Source of the DNA: Entelurus aequoreus
Lineage: Eukaryota > Chordata > Actinopteri > Syngnathiformes > Syngnathidae
Reading direction: 5' to 3'
Length of the DNA stretch: 64,000 bases
Assembly (NCBI RefSeq): GCF_033978785.1
Contig: NC_084742.1
Location: 17,147,745 to 17,211,744 of the forward strand
The stretch's first letter is position 1. Each line of letters opens with the position of its first letter. The position numbers and the translations under genes were made by a program. Shown in pieces: positions 15,591-64,000 of this stretch. The notes beneath the pieces are model-generated. The model ran no database searches. It was not told the DNA's origin and was given only the letters and a program-made list of their open reading frames with translations.

Positions 15591-16090
15591 AATTTGTTTG
15601 TTAGTTGTTGTTTTTTATTAAGTTTCCCATTAGCTGCTGCAATAGTAGGAGCTCTTCTCCTTGGGGTCTAAAATATTAATAAAACAAAACGATTTGATAC
15701 ATGTACAACATTAAGGCAATACACACATACAGTATCGGCAATACACACGACGATAACACCACAATAAAATTAAAACAACTCCAAATTAGTTACATTAAAT
15801 AGTTATGCTAATGTAGGATTACACAAAAGCCTTAAGAGTACAATTTTTCACAGAAAAGTCTTAGCCTGAACAAAAAATGTACAAATTATTCACATGCAAT
15901 CGAATTACAAACCAAAAATCCACCTAAAGAAAAGGAAAATGATACTGTAAATGAGCGTGTAACAGGACTGAGCAAAAAAACCTAAGAACATCACTCCTAA
16001 AGTGTGAACTTGAATTATATTGTTGTAGATTTTTTAATTTAATAAACATATAGTTAGAATGTAAGTATATGTAAAAAGTATATGTAAAAA
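15590..16090 (-). mobile_element. LINE 3' end (minus strand), probable
   Basis: Read on the minus strand the segment ends in GCAGCAGCTAATGGGAAAC then TTAATAAAA, which resembles the 3' end of a common fish LINE. The upstream 3'-UTR-like part has no coding sequence. Confidence 0.45.
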
Positions 16091-16570
16091 AAAAAAATAA
16101 ATAAATAAATTTAAAAAATTGTGTAGGATTTAGATGATTATATTTTGTGGTAATGTCTAATTTTAGGAAGCGGGGACAGGCAACAAATGATATTTAAATA
16201 TATATTTTTAAATGTATATTTATTAAATACGCAATATTTGACCAGAGTTCATTTTTATATATTTTACTTCTCGGGCCGCAAATGCCAGCAATTCTGTGTA
16301 ACATTTTTGTTACTTTAAGTTGTGTTGTTTGTTAGCTACCACAGAATAAAATAGCATTCGACCACCCGGAGTGGAATATAAGCACTTGTGTTGCTAGAGA
16401 TCACCTAGCCCCCGGGACCTGCTCCACTTCCCCATACAGATCGGCCATTGTGTACTTGGGGGTCCATTCACAGTCACTAGCAGGAAATATGAGCAATGCC
16501 TCTAACTAACTGCAGGTTGGGTTTCTACTCGTGAATAACTCTCCTGTTGTTTGCTGTCCCTTCTCCGCAG

Positions 16571-62979
<46,409 letters not shown>

Positions 62980-63239
62980 GTGAGCCCAGTTTAAGGAGGA
63001 GTTATTCCTCAGCCGCTCCACAGGGGGGCAGCACCACTAGACTAGAGGAAAGAGAGACTTGTTTGTGTGCAGCAGAGCAAGTACGACTTGAAGCGATTTT
63101 ACAGTGGATCGTTGTTGTAAGATATTTTAATACAAAACATTTTTTTAATTGAACCAGCAGTTTTGGGCTATCACGGCGAGACACTTTTAGTTGTTGACTT
63201 TTTAAAAGAGGATAGAAGTTGAACCGTTGCTTTCATATG

Positions 63240-64000
63240 TCAAAATTATCCCAATTTTAATGACCTACTGCAAAAACATACATCAACGATCCTTTATATG
63301 ACAAAGCATTATTCCACTTTTAATGATCAACTTCAAAAACAAATGTCAAAGATCTTCTATTTGACAAATTCATCCCGTTTTTAATGACGGACTGAAAAAC
63401 CACGAGTCAGAGATCCTTTGAATGACAAAGTCATCTCCTGTGTTTAATGACCTACTGCTAAAACATTAGTCAAAGATCCTTTGTATGGCAAAATCATAAC
63501 CCGTTTTTAATTACTTACTCCAAAAACACATGTCAAAGATCCTCTATTTGACAAACTCCTCTCATTTCTAATGATTTACTGCAAAAACACACATCAACGA
63601 TTCTTTAAATGACAAAGCATTATTCCACTTTTAATGATCAACTTCAAAAACAAATGTCAAAGATCTTCTATTTGACAAATTCAATCAATCAATCAATCAA
63701 TGTTTACTTATATAGCCCTAAATCACGGGTGTCTCAAAGGGCTGCACAAGCCATTCATCCCGTTTTTAATGACAGACTGAAAAAGCACGAGTCAGAGATC
63801 CTTTGAATGACAAAATAATCTCCTGTGTTTAATGACCTACTGCTAAAACACTAGTCAAAGATCCATTGTATGGCAAAATCATAACTTGTTTTTAAATACT
63901 TACTCCAAAAACACATTGAAAAGATCCTCTATTTGACAAATTTCTCTCATTTTTGATTACTTACTGTGAAAACACTAGTCAAAGATCTTTTATATGACAA
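63240..64000 (+). repeat. Intronic minisatellite, 62-bp unit with 311-bp higher-order period
   Basis: Units of the type CAAAGATCCTTTATATGACA followed by AAGTCAT..CCGTTTTTAATGACCTACTG recur about every 62 bp. A five-unit block repeats at 311 bp: ATCAACGAT at 63282 and 63593 with matching neighbours. A 73-bp LINE tail is inserted near 63680. The array continues past the window edge. Confidence 0.85.
63680..63752 (-). mobile_element. 5'-truncated LINE tail inserted in the minisatellite
   Basis: Minus-strand reading: GGCTTGTGCAGCCCTTTGAG to ATTGATTGATTGA. It is flanked by ATTCA on both sides. The unit 311 bp upstream (ACAAATTCATCCCGTTT) gives the empty site directly. Confidence 0.8.

Overview
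This window is vertebrate genomic DNA, almost certainly from a teleost fish. It has GT-AG introns and dense Tc1, hAT, TTAA-target and tRNA-SINE repeats of the kinds usual in ray-finned fish, plus very long GT tracts and several introns of only 60-80 bp. The exact species cannot be read from the sequence.

The only host protein-coding gene I can support is a class A plexin on the + strand. I found 25 consecutive coding exons from 16571 to 62979. They join without a frameshift or stop into about 1,280 residues. They run from the last part of the first PSI domain through the IPT/PSI stalk, the single transmembrane helix, the juxtamembrane segment and most of the split R-RasGAP domain with its inserted Rho-GTPase-binding domain. 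The sema-domain exons should lie upstream of position 1, and the last roughly 80 residues downstream of 64000. Residue choices in the juxtamembrane/GAP and RBD regions (exons 17, 22 and 23) fit plexin A4 better than A1, A2 or A3, so I call it plxna4. The receptor would be a plasma-membrane semaphorin co-receptor acting with neuropilins in axon guidance; both catalytic arginine elements of the GAP are intact.

Layout: 1-16570 is intron made mostly of repeats: a TTAA-target DNA element twice, a second TTAA element abutting it, several hAT copies, a SINE, and GT and AT microsatellites. 16571-23452 holds exons 1-4. 23453-37214 is one 13.8-kb intron with Tc1, solo-LTR, hAT and nested-element insertions plus two non-repetitive blocks that might be regulatory. 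37215-45072 is the compact exon-rich part (exons 5-16) with several introns under 100 bp. 45073-57092 holds exons 17-21 separated by repeat-rich introns. 57093-57706 packs exons 22-24 with introns of 82 and 71 bp. 57707-62766 is an intron filled by a 1.9-kb minisatellite and mobile elements. 62767-62979 is exon 25, followed by another minisatellite.

I saw no real tRNA or rRNA gene, no CRISPR array, and nothing that amounts to a new multi-gene system. The observations most worth checking concern splicing (a TG-repeat acceptor and two stop-free in-frame mini-introns), structured minisatellites, and modular or nested mobile elements.
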